A stretch of DNA of 64,000 nucleotides from Hydrogenophaga sp. PBL-H3. GTDB taxonomy: Bacteria > Pseudomonadota > Gammaproteobacteria > Burkholderiales > Burkholderiaceae_C. The translations under genes and the position numbers were made by a program. Positions 7,903-16,206 of this stretch are shown one piece after another (position 1 is the first letter of the stretch; the number at the start of each line of letters is the position of its first letter). The stretch is taken from positions 1,116,001 to 1,180,000 of the forward strand of contig NZ_CP044972.1 in NCBI RefSeq assembly GCF_010104355.1, given 5' to 3'. Under the pieces are notes generated by a model. The model made no database searches. It was not told the DNA's origin and saw nothing but the letters and a program-made list of their open reading frames with translations.

Positions 7903-9732
7903 TTATTCATCTCCATGTGATCGCGTCATGCCCTGGGACATCGCGGGTGCGTACCCGGGAGCCACAATCGCCTCGACCACCACGGATGCTCCGGTCTTCA
8001 ATGCCTGGATAGCCTGCGTCAAGACTTGTTCCAGTTCGCGCGCGCTCGTCACTGGACCAAACGCGGTCAGCCCTTGAGCCCGCGCCATCATGGCGAGGTC
8101 GGGTGCGGGGTCGTCAATTCTTTGCCCGATCCACCGGTTCTCCACTGGCCGTTCGCGCTCTTTTGCAACCCGCTCCTGGTGAAGCTCGTCGTTAAAGAAC
8201 GACCGGTTGTTTACCACCACGGCAAGCAGAGGAATTCTGGCGTGCGCTGCTGTCCAGAAAGCAGAGACGCCCATGAGGAAGTCGCCATCGCCAATGATGC
8301 CTATCGGCAATCGATCGGTACCTTTTAAAGCCAGTGCACTGCCAACGATCATGCCCGGACCTGACCCAATACCACCGCCGCCGTCGTAGCCCAAAAAGTC
8401 CAGAGGACTGTCCAGGTCCCACATCTCACCAGACCAGCTGAGGGGAAGCCGGAGCAAGGAGACGCGCTCTCCTTGAGTGAGCCGCCTCAAGATGGCAGCT
8501 ACGTCCTTGACCATCAAAGGGCCGTCTCCATCGGATGCAGAGACAGCCGGCGGGAGTACGCCCTCGGCCGCTGGCGCTGCGTCTTGACCGAGCGTGGCAG
8601 CACCCTCCAACTCCTCCAGCAGCAGCGGCACCACGGTGTCAGGTTCGCAAGGAAAAAACACGTCTGCTGGTGGCAGAGCTTGGTGGTCCATGCTCCAACC
8701 GTTGTGAATGTGATGGTCGACAGAGATCTGTATGACTTGGCAGGCAGCATGCTCTTCGCCCCACGCCTGTTTCAAAGTACCCGCCAGATCAAGCCAATCC
8801 AGGCTCAACACAACATCGGCCGAACGGAGCACCTCTGCACTCGCAGGCGAAAGGAACATTCCAGAAGGCCCAGCGTGCAAGGGGTGCGCCGTTGGAAACG
8901 CCGCACCCAGTTTGAGATCCGTGATGACCCGAGCACCCAGCGCTTCTGCAAGCTGCACGCGCTCTTGCCATGCCCGCGTTGACCTGGAGACCCGCCCAGC
9001 CAGAATCACGACCCGCTTCGCTTCAGACAGGAGCCGAGTTGCCCGTTGAACAGATTGAGCTGTGGGTACCACGGGCGATGGAGGGGCATAGCGTGATGTT
9101 TCCGGCACGTCTGGCTTCCTGTTCAACCGCGACTCCTGCAATGCGGCGTCAAAGCAAACGTACACCGGACCACGGGGCGCCGTGTCGGCAATTTGGTATG
9201 CCCTTAACAAGGCCTCTTGAGCAGCGGGAACCGAAGCAGGTTGCGCATCCCATTTGACGAAATGTCGAACCAGAGCGCCTTGATCCGCAGCCGTGTGCAG
9301 CCAATCGATCCAAGGCCTCCTGCGCGCTGCATCCACTGGTCCAGTCGCACCCAGAATGATCACGGGCGTCCTGTCCGCCCATGCGTTGAAAATAGCCATG
9401 GAGCCGTGCATCAGGCCGACGTTGCTGTGCAAGATGGCGGCCAGTGGTTGCCCCGTCACTTTGGCAAAGCCATGCGCAATGGCCACGGCGTGCTCCTCGT
9501 GCAGCACCAGAATCATCTGCGGGTCGGCGTTGCCAAGATGATTGACCAGACTGTCATGCAAACCACGAAAGCTTGCGCCCGGATTCAGCAGCACATACGG
9601 TATTCCCAAAGCGCGCACAACGTCGGCGATTGCATCGCTGCCCCAGACCACACCATTCGGTTTATGAGACACAGGTTCGTCCCTTCGCGGTCGGGAGTCG
9701 TTCACTTCAATATGTTCCTGCTTCACGTTCAT
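7903..9732 (-). CDS. ThDP-dependent decarboxylase/synthase-like enzyme
   Basis: A 609-residue thiamine-diphosphate enzyme with the acetolactate synthase / benzoylformate decarboxylase layout. N-terminal PYR domain has LHEEHAVAIAHGFAKVTG with the cofactor-activating glutamate at about 79. The C-terminal PP domain has GDGDFLMG from 481 and NN at 508-509, the Mg-ThDP motif (GDG-X~25-NN). It starts with ATG overlapping the stop of the Bug gene (TAATG), and the frame upstream of that is the Bug gene in another frame. With the following aldehyde dehydrogenase it probably decarboxylates an aryl or alkyl 2-oxo acid. About 609 residues is longer than typical benzoylformate decarboxylases (~530). Exact reaction unknown. 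Confidence 0.75.
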   Translation of the reverse strand: MNVKQEHIEVNDSRPRRDEPVSHKPNGVVWGSDAIADVVRALGIPYVLLNPGASFRGLHDSLVNHLGNADPQMILVLHEEHAVAIAHGFAKVTGQPLAAILHSNVGLMHGSMAIFNAWADRTPVIILGATGPVDAARRRPWIDWLHTAADQGALVRHFVKWDAQPASVPAAQEALLRAYQIADTAPRGPVYVCFDAALQESRLNRKPDVPETSRYAPPSPVVPTAQSVQRATRLLSEAKRVVILAGRVSRSTRAWQERVQLAEALGARVITDLKLGAAFPTAHPLHAGPSGMFLSPASAEVLRSADVVLSLDWLDLAGTLKQAWGEEHAACQVIQISVDHHIHNGWSMDHQALPPADVFFPCEPDTVVPLLLEELEGAATLGQDAAPAAEGVLPPAVSASDGDGPLMVKDVAAILRRLTQGERVSLLRLPLSWSGEMWDLDSPLDFLGYDGGGGIGSGPGMIVGSALALKGTDRLPIGIIGDGDFLMGVSAFWTAAHARIPLLAVVVNNRSFFNDELHQERVAKERERPVENRWIGQRIDDPAPDLAMMARAQGLTAFGPVTSARELEQVLTQAIQALKTGASVVVEAIVAPGYAPAMSQGMTRSHGDE

Positions 9733-10733
9733 TACTCCGCTTTGATGCCAGCAGTCTTGATGATCTTGGTCCAACGAACCAAGTCGTCGGCGGCACGCTG
9801 GCGCATTTGATCGGGCGTACTCGTCAACACCTCCAAGCCCTGTCCATTCAGACGTGTTACGACGTCGGGCATCGTCAGAATCTTGTGGACCGCTGCGTTG
9901 ATCTGTCGAATGACCGGTGCTGGCGTGGCCGCTGGAGCACAGAGCCCTAGCCAAATCTCGCTCTCGTATCCAGGCACGCCAGACTCGTCAAGGGTTGGCA
10001 CATCCGGCAGGCTGGGTTGACGCTTCTTGCTGGTCACTCCGATCGCCTTCAGCCGCCCGGATCGAATGTGAGGGATCAGTTGGTTGACGACTCCAACGGT
10101 CATCTCCAACTGACCTGCGACGACATCCGCCACTCCAGGTGCGGCACCTCGGTAAGGAATGTGCAACACCCTGGTGCCTGTCAGGGCCTTGAACATCTCG
10201 GCCGACAAATGCTGAGGGCTCCCATTTCCACTGGATGCGTAGCTCAACTGACCAGGTCGCTTCTTCAAATATGCGATGAGCTCCTGAGTGTTGTTCGCCG
10301 GGACGCTGGGGTGGACCACCAGGGCAAGCGCAGTCGTCCCCAGCAGAGAAATGGGCGCCAAGTCCTTTTGTGGATCGAATGGCATGCGATCAATCAAGGC
10401 TGGGTTCATCGAGTTGATGTTGATATTGGTCAACAACAGGGTGTGTCCGTCTGCTTCGGCACGCACCACATCGGACGCGCCAATATTCCCCGCTGCGCCT
10501 GGCTTGTTTTCAACGATCACCGGGTGAGGCCACATCTCTTGAAGCTTTTGTGCAATGGCCCTCGCCATGACATCGTTCGTACCTCCAGGCGTGTAGGGCA
10601 CGACGATGCGCACTTGCCTGGATGGAAAAGCTCCCGCCGAGACCGTTTGAGCCCGCGCGGAGATCGGGGCCAGGGCGGTGACGCCCGCAGCTTGCAGGAC
10701 CGTTCGGCGACTTATCTTGTATTGAGCATCCAT
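9732..10733 (-). CDS. Bug/TctC-family periplasmic receptor (Tat-type signal)
   Basis: A 333-residue TTT solute receptor. The N-terminus MDAQYKISRRTVLQ has a twin-arginine-like signal followed by a hydrophobic stretch ending in SARAQT. The family motif IVVPYTPGGTNDVMAR and VIVENKPGAAGNIGA follow; the C-terminus carries the usual VRWTKIIKTAGIKAE ending. It is first in the operon with the ThDP enzyme and the aldehyde dehydrogenase, so it probably binds the substrate of that pathway. No TctA/TctB subunits are present. The gene faces the MerR-citrate synthase regulator across an ~80-bp intergenic region. Confidence 0.85.
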   Translation of the reverse strand: MDAQYKISRRTVLQAAGVTALAPISARAQTVSAGAFPSRQVRIVVPYTPGGTNDVMARAIAQKLQEMWPHPVIVENKPGAAGNIGASDVVRAEADGHTLLLTNININSMNPALIDRMPFDPQKDLAPISLLGTTALALVVHPSVPANNTQELIAYLKKRPGQLSYASSGNGSPQHLSAEMFKALTGTRVLHIPYRGAAPGVADVVAGQLEMTVGVVNQLIPHIRSGRLKAIGVTSKKRQPSLPDVPTLDESGVPGYESEIWLGLCAPAATPAPVIRQINAAVHKILTMPDVVTRLNGQGLEVLTSTPDQMRQRAADDLVRWTKIIKTAGIKAE

Positions 10734-10784
10734 TTGCTTTGTCTCCTAAGAAAAAACGAAGAAGGCATGCTATCTTTGATGTTT

Positions 10785-10798
10785 AGATTGATCAATCT
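10785..10798. promoter_or_regulatory. Perfect 14-bp palindrome between Bug operon and fusion regulator
   Basis: AGATTGATCAATCT is a perfect palindrome in the ~80-bp divergent region between the Bug operon and the MerR-like regulator. A single dyad in such a position is a natural operator for an autoregulating protein controlling both directions. Binding is inferred only. Confidence 0.45.
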
Positions 10799-10812
10799 TG
10801 ATTTTGGAATCA

Positions 10813-12072
10813 ATGTTTATGCAACCGGAAAAAGACTATCTGAGCGCCAAGGAGGCGACCGAACTGCTGGGCATAAAAATGCAAACGCTGTACGCTTATG
10901 TCAGCAGAGGAATGGTTCGAAGTTTTTCGGGCAAAGGCACCAGAGCCAAGCTGTACTCACGAGAAGATGTCCAGCGGATCCGCCTTCGAACGATGGCGCA
11001 AGCGGGACAAGTGGCGGTCGCTGCATCGGCAATGAATCTGGGCCCCCCCATCGTCCCGACGAGCATCACAGAGATAACACCGCAAGGGCCCAGTTATCGT
11101 GGACAGCTCGCGACCGATCTCGCCCTGAAAGGCGCGACGTTCGAACAAGTTGCAGAGCTTCTGTGGACCGGTCTTTGGCACGAGACCGATCTGCTGTGGA
11201 AGGCGTCGCCCATTACACCGAGGGACAAAGCATTGTTGCGATCCATTCCCGCAGAGGATGCGCGCCACCAGCTGATCGAGATTCTTTCGCTGGTCGCCAT
11301 GCAGCTTGCCATCGGCCGAGGTCCGCTGAAAGATCGTTTGCGCTCTGGCCGCCCCCTCGATGCCGCGCGAGGAGTTGTCCACGGACTCATCGGCTGCTTT
11401 GGGTTTTTGGGAGAAGGCGGCCGATATGAAGAGGCAAAAGGCGGACGCAGCGTCTCACACAGTCTGCTCGTGGCGATGAGCAAGCCGGTCAGCCAAGAAG
11501 ACCGTCGACTGCTGGACGCAATTCTGGTGCTGCTCGCGGACCATGAACTGTCCCCCGGAACCTTTGCAGCGCGAATTGCGGCCTCTGCCGGAACCTCTGT
11601 ACACAGCTGCATCGCAGCGGCCATTGCTGCAAGCTCCGGCACGGAAATTGCGGAGCGCTACGAGTGGCTGGACGAATTTCAAAAGTCTGCGAAAAGCACC
11701 CCAGCACTGATTTCCAAGGCCCGGAAAACGCTCTCTTCGGGCCAACAGCTACCCGGCTTTAATCACCCGCTGTACCCAGCGGGTGATCCAAGAGCGACAG
11801 TGCTGATGGACTTGGTGAGGCAACGATCTTCACGTCCAACGCCTGTCAAGCACGTATTGGCACTCGTGGACCACCTTCGCATGGAATACGACATGCAGCC
11901 GAGACACGAACTTGCTGTCGTTTTGGCATGCAAATCCATGGGGCTTCCGGACGGCGCCCCCTCGGCACTTTTCGTGCTGGCACGCACAGCTGGATGGGTG
12001 GCACATATTCTTGAGCAGCGGCTTTCAAACACGATGCTCCGTCCGCGAGCGAAATATTCGTCGAAGATTTGA
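10813..12072 (+). CDS. MerR-type HTH fused to a citrate synthase-like domain
   Basis: A 419-residue two-domain protein. Residues about 7-60 form a MerR/excisionase-type helix-turn-helix (YLSAKEATELLGIKMQTLYA, then KLYSREDVQRIR). The rest, from about residue 90, is citrate synthase-like: DHELSPGTFAAR, GFNHPLYPAGDPRA (the GFGHPLY site) and FVLARTAGWVAHILEQ are recognisable. Citrate synthase active-site histidines appear retained in HEL and FNH, so it may still bind an acyl-CoA or 2-oxo acid. Position opposite a Bug/ThDP/ALDH operon suggests a metabolite-sensing regulator rather than a TCA enzyme. ATG at 10813 is chosen; a nearby ATG at 10819 and a TTG at 10798 are alternatives. Confidence 0.75.
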   Translation: MFMQPEKDYLSAKEATELLGIKMQTLYAYVSRGMVRSFSGKGTRAKLYSREDVQRIRLRTMAQAGQVAVAASAMNLGPPIVPTSITEITPQGPSYRGQLATDLALKGATFEQVAELLWTGLWHETDLLWKASPITPRDKALLRSIPAEDARHQLIEILSLVAMQLAIGRGPLKDRLRSGRPLDAARGVVHGLIGCFGFLGEGGRYEEAKGGRSVSHSLLVAMSKPVSQEDRRLLDAILVLLADHELSPGTFAARIAASAGTSVHSCIAAAIAASSGTEIAERYEWLDEFQKSAKSTPALISKARKTLSSGQQLPGFNHPLYPAGDPRATVLMDLVRQRSSRPTPVKHVLALVDHLRMEYDMQPRHELAVVLACKSMGLPDGAPSALFVLARTAGWVAHILEQRLSNTMLRPRAKYSSKI

Positions 12073-12263
12073 ATCCCACCGGGCACAAATGAACTCACCA
12101 TACATACGGTCCACTGAACCCTCTGAGAAATCCCCGAAGCAGTAGTGTCTGGTAGGCAACATCCTGCACGCAGGCCGCACGTCACTCGGGATGCGCTTCT
12201 GCATTCTTCGTGATGCCCTGCGCACACACCGGTGCGATCAGCAGAAACCGGTGCCTGTGGCAA

Positions 12264-13277
12264 TTACCGTCGTTTCATCGCTGCATTGAGAAACGAGTTG
12301 TCCACATAAGCCGCTGCTGGTCGCAGCGTCTTTCCTTGTGGGCCGAACTTCGCTCGCAGTTGCACAACCTTTTCGACACCTTGCATGTTCAATCGGCCTT
12401 GTCGGTAGAAACCATCCTTGACATCCAACAAAACACGATAGGCAACCTCGGCGGACTGAGCACTTGTGCCTTGCGGCATATTGCCCAGGTAGATACGAAT
12501 CGCCTCGTCCTTGTTCTTGGGGTCGTACAGCCACTCTACCGAATCAGTGAATGCACGGATGTAGGCAGAAACACGGCGTGGATTTTCGCGTGCCCAGCTC
12601 TGCCGCACGGCAGCGACCAAACCCTGATACTCGCCCAACACCTCATTGGCGCGTCCCAGTGTCTTGAACCCCTGCTCCGCGGCATTGACATCAAACGGTG
12701 TGATCAGCATCGTTCCCGCGTGCTTGCGTTGAAGAAGCGCCTGGTAGCGTTGCGACACGCCGCCCGCACGCTCGGTTCGATAATCACGGTCCAGTTTGAG
12801 TCCGTTTCGGTCGAGCATTTCGAGAAGCACGAACGCATAGCCGGTGGTCAACGCGTCCACCGAAAGGGTCTTGCCGCGCAAATCAGCGATGCTGGCAATG
12901 TCTGGTGCGCCCACCAGACGAAGAAACCCGTTGTCCGCCCCCATCACTGCGACAAGGTCTGGTCCATCAACTCCCGCTTCACCCTGTCCTTCACGGTAAG
13001 CGATAACGTTATCGATAGCGGTCATGGCGAGATCGAACTCCCCATGGATCAGGCCTTTGAGCTGGAAGGTCGAGTTTGGCGTTGGCGTTACCTGAACTGC
13101 CAAACCTTGCTGGCCAAAATACCCGCGTTGCTGAGCCACCCAGATGGGCCAATTGAACCCACCAGGGAACACGATGACGCGCAGCGGCTCCGGTGTTGCA
13201 GGCACTGGCACCGGAAGCCCCGCGCAGCCGGCGCCGAGCATCGCCACTGCGACTGCGATTGCTGTCCTTCGTTTCAT
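12264..13277 (-). CDS. NMT1/SsuA-type ABC transporter substrate-binding lipoprotein
   Basis: A 337-residue extracytoplasmic binding protein. The start MKRRTAIAVAVAMLGAGCAG gives a lipoprotein signal with lipobox LGAGC, which decides the start at 13277. The mature part has the NMT1-family layout: FPGGFNWPIWVAQQRGYFGQ, then FDLAMTAIDNVIAYREG and a central DLRGKTLSVDALTTGYAF. Such proteins feed ABC importers of organic acids, sulfonates or pyrimidine precursors. No permease or ATPase is adjacent, so it is orphaned here or works with subunits elsewhere. Ligand unknown. Confidence 0.75.
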   Translation of the reverse strand: MKRRTAIAVAVAMLGAGCAGLPVPVPATPEPLRVIVFPGGFNWPIWVAQQRGYFGQQGLAVQVTPTPNSTFQLKGLIHGEFDLAMTAIDNVIAYREGQGEAGVDGPDLVAVMGADNGFLRLVGAPDIASIADLRGKTLSVDALTTGYAFVLLEMLDRNGLKLDRDYRTERAGGVSQRYQALLQRKHAGTMLITPFDVNAAEQGFKTLGRANEVLGEYQGLVAAVRQSWARENPRRVSAYIRAFTDSVEWLYDPKNKDEAIRIYLGNMPQGTSAQSAEVAYRVLLDVKDGFYRQGRLNMQGVEKVVQLRAKFGPQGKTLRPAAAYVDNSFLNAAMKRR

Positions 13278-13446
13278 GATGAATGCCCACCAGCACCCAG
13301 GTTGGTCAAGTGCTCCACACCTGTATCCACAGGGAGGCACAGGCCAACGGAAGAATGAGCGCCAGCAGCAGGCGCTGTCGCAGCCAGCAGGCCACGGGTG
13401 AACAGAAGTCGCAGTTTCATTTTTGTCTCCATATATCGAAAAGAAG

Positions 13447-13475
13447 CCTTGATCGAGCAGCTCCGATGATCAAGG
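13447..13475. repeat. Inverted repeat CCTTGATC-N13-GATCAAGG
   Basis: Perfect 8-bp arms at 13447-13454 and 13468-13475 sit in the short gap between the lipoprotein gene and the truncated livK. There is no T-run, so it is not a classical terminator. It could be an operator left from a lost promoter or part of a mobile element end. Confidence 0.4.
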
Positions 13476-13520
13476 TGCAGGGAACGTCCGCACCTCGCTA
13501 GAAGGCGAACACAAGCAACA

Positions 13521-14393
13521 TCACTTGAGGGGGCATTGCGCCACGTAGGCGTCGGCGTGAGACTTCAGAACGTTTTCGGCGACCAGCTTGAACTCGGGCT
13601 TGCCCGCAGCCCCGGTCACCACCTGGAAAACGTGGTAGTTCTGCACCGGGTAGTGGTTTGGACCAAAGCGGAAATCGCCGCGAAGCGACTTGAACTTCGC
13701 TGAGGCAATCGCCTTGGACAAGGCTTTGCGGTCATCGGTTTTGCCGCCTGTTGTCTTGACGGCGGCATCAAGCAGCATGGCTGCGTCGTAGCTGAAGGCG
13801 GCGTACGCGGAGGGCATGCGGTTGAACCTCTTCTCGAACGCTGCGACGAACCGGCGCGACTCCGGATTGGGCATGCCCGGCGTCCAAGTGTCCGCGACAG
13901 TGGCCCCAATGGTGGCCGCGCCCATCGCATCGATGGCCGTGCCTTCAATGGTGTTGGTCGTCGCCAAGGGCATTTTCCCGAGGAGCCCGGCCTGTTGAAA
14001 CTGACGCACGAACGTCACACCAAGGGCACCCGGGTAGAAGGCGAAAGCTGCGTCCGGCTTGCTCGCATTGAGCTGGGTGAGTTCTGCAGAAAAGTCGAGC
14101 TGGTTCAGCGGGGTGTAGATCTCGTCCACGATCTCGCCCTTGTAGAACCGCTTGAGGCCTGAAATCTTGTCTTTTCCGCCCACGAAATTGGGTGTGAGCG
14201 TGCTCAAGCGCTTGATGCCCTTGTCCTGCAGATACTTGCCCATCGCTTCGGCTGGGACATCGCTCTGCCAGGAGGTAACTAACAGGTTGGGCTTGCATTG
14301 CGCACCTGCGGTTGGCGATGGTCCTGCCACAGATCCTACGAACGGAACATCGGTTGCCGCGATGCGGCTCTGAAGTGCCATGAGGATGATCAT
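13521..14393 (-). pseudogene. 5'-truncated branched-chain-type ABC substrate-binding protein (livK remnant)
   Basis: The 290 codons match the middle and end of a LivK-type receptor (AGPSPTAGAQCKPN, then GLKRFYKGEIVDEIYTPLNQ, and an intact C-terminus FGPNHYPVQNYHVFQVV). A normal protein is ~380-400 residues with a signal peptide. Here the signal peptide and about the first 110 residues are missing, and the sequence upstream belongs to another broken gene. Without export the product is unlikely to work, so I call it a pseudogene truncated by a recombination event near 14393. Confidence 0.8.
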
Positions 14394-14475
14394 CGGTACG
14401 CCGCGAACTTACTGCGCGTCACTGACTGGCCACACGCGGTCTGGCGCATCGGAACAATCGAGGACTCTCGTGAGG

Positions 14476-14838
14476 TCAACAAGCTGGACCGTCTTGGCGT
14501 CGATTCATTTGGTTGCGCCCGCGGTTGATGCCTCCTACGCGCCTTGCGAAACCCAAGGTCACTGGTTGACTACTCCGGAGATCAGAGGTATTCCAGTTCA
14601 ACCAACCGAGGCCGAGGGCGTCCATGGCGCATTCCCTGACGTCATGCATTGCTGCATCGCCATGAACGACCAACTCCACCGGGATCGGAATGTGCGGACC
14701 CGGGTAGGTACCAAGCTCTGGGACGAAGCCAGATGTGAACAGGAAGTGGCGCGTATCGTCGACCGTGACGAGGGTGCCACGAGCAGGCGGGTATTCGAGG
14801 CGGACGATGCGTCGCGCTTCACCAGATCTGAATCGGTA
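14476..14838 (-). pseudogene. C-terminal fragment resembling a prokaryotic Argonaute PIWI domain
   Basis: A minus-strand frame of ~120 codons, bounded by stops, reads RGTLVTVDDTRHFLFTSG, TYPGPHIPIPVEL, ALGLGWLNWNTSDL and PVTLGFARRVGGI in that order. This series resembles the end of prokaryotic Argonaute PIWI domains (RGT, TYPG-x-x-x-P-x-PL, L-x-LTKMNWN, PIT-x-x-x-A-x-x-VG). Only this end remains; no intact pAgo, nuclease or Sir2/TIR partner is nearby. It suggests the island once carried, or inserted into, a defence locus. The match is by recalled pattern and needs a profile search. Confidence 0.45.
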
Positions 14839-15370
14839 CTATGCCGACAGCATAGCTGGTGAATCGCGAGGTAAAAAACTCGAACTTCGCGAACTGCCAC
14901 CTCGTTCTTGACGGTTATGTCGCCGCTGCGCGCGCCGGTGAACCCACCCGCGATGCGACGGGCCCCCGGCAGGGCAGAGACGAGAGTCCCATCAACCGCA
15001 TTAAGCTTGGCCCCGAACGCCGCCGCCGGGTCGGCCTGATTCATAGCGCCAGCATGCGTCTCAACAGGACAGTTACTACCTGGTGTTCTCAGAAAGCGGA
15101 CGAGGTCGTCCACCCGGTTGGAATATCCTGGCTGACTTTGTAAGCACGGCTTGAGGCACGCATCGAGGTCACCGCGGTCACACGCAGTGGCGGCGGGTGA
15201 ATGACCGGCTCCGGCAGCCTCCGCCACCCACCGTCGCGAAGCGACCGACCGCAACCAGTCTGGAACAGCCACCCAGCCATTCAACGTGCCCGGTATGTGC
15301 GAAGCATCAAAGCGGCATTGGCGAGCGATAGACATTCACCGGACCTGCGCCCTCGTACAAAAATTCCCCG
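14839..15370. other. Gene-free stretch in the remnant zone
   Basis: About 530 bp between the Argonaute-like fragment and the CaiB fragment. Open frames exist on both strands but I recognise no family motif, ribosome binding site or consistent coding pattern. It is probably decayed sequence. Confidence 0.5.
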
Positions 15371-15654
15371 TTTGCAACCTCGATCACGAACACGCTTTCC
15401 AAGCTGGGCCCACACTTGGCGGCGGTGGGCTTCTTCCGTCAGGTCGAGCACCCGAGCGAAGGAGCGATGCGTATCTTTGGCGCGCCAGCGCGCTGGGTGG
15501 GTTACGACGTCAGCAAGCTGGCACCCGCGCCGCGATTGGGGGAGCAACCGAATCGGTGCTGCGCGAATGCGGCTTTGATGCAGTTGCGCTGGCGTCCTTG
15601 CTGGTCGGTGGCGCAGCGGTTCCACTCCTCGCCGATGCGGAGGTGTCAGAATGA
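15371..15654 (+). pseudogene. CaiB/BaiF CoA-transferase C-terminus, frameshifted
   Basis: The frame starting near 15371 reads KLGPHLAAVGFFRQVEHP and then SEGAMRIFGAPARWVG, PRLGEQ, typical of the C-terminal part of CaiB/BaiF family CoA-transferases (DPHLAAVGFF-x-x-VEHPTEG...PRLGEHT). After PRLGEQ the match continues in a different frame as TESVLRECGFDAVALASLL to a stop at 15654. One base appears lost near 15545-15548. The N-terminal ~300 residues are absent. It is a dead fragment. Confidence 0.65.
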
Positions 15655-15763
15655 GGCTTCCGGCATCAAACGCGACTCGACTGGTCAGCGCGTTGGGCCC
15701 CAATTCCGTGGATGGGCAAATGCATGGATAGCGTTGATGAAGCGGGCTGGAAGATGCTTTTTT

Positions 15764-16145
15764 GACCATTGATGACCCTGCCCGTATCGCGTTCATCGAC
15801 ATCCACCCCGACCAGACGGCGCTCAACGCGGTGCAGTTCTCGTGCAACGCCCACGCCTACTACGCCAGTCTGGGTGTGCGCATCTAGCTCCCGCTCATCG
15901 ACAACGGAGCGGCCTTCCGCTTAAGAGACTTCGCACAGGCCTGCCAAGATTTGGGTATTTGTGACCGATTCCCAGCTCGTGGCGGTCCCAAACCAGCGGC
16001 AAGGTCGAGCGCTTCATCCAGTCGGATCTGAGCGAATGGGCCTATGGCTTCGCTTACCAGAACTCCAGCGAGCACACCGCTGCGTCGGACCATTGGAATC
16101 ACCACCAAAACTGGCACCTTGGAGTTGGAGTTGACCCGATTTCGT
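15764..16145 (+). pseudogene. IS481-family transposase remnant
   Basis: Broken frames encode the C-terminal half of an IS481/integrase-core transposase: IDDPARIAFIDIHPDQTA, AHAYYASLGVRI followed by a stop, LPLIDNGAAFRLRDF (the TDNG-x-x-Y region), then GKVERFIQSDLSEWAYGF and WNHHQNWH in other frames. The first catalytic aspartate region and both termini are missing. It is non-functional and lies immediately downstream of the isophthalate module's last gene. Confidence 0.7.
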
Positions 16146-16206
16146 GACCTGCTCGGCGGTGTGTTCAAACCGGCCAAGCGCGCAACCTATCCAAACAACA
16201 CCGGTC

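Noticed and set aside
14598-15335. 245-codon minus-strand open frame in the remnant zone
   Set aside because: No motif found; the Argonaute-like matches are in a different minus-strand frame over the same bases, so this frame is unlikely to be coding.
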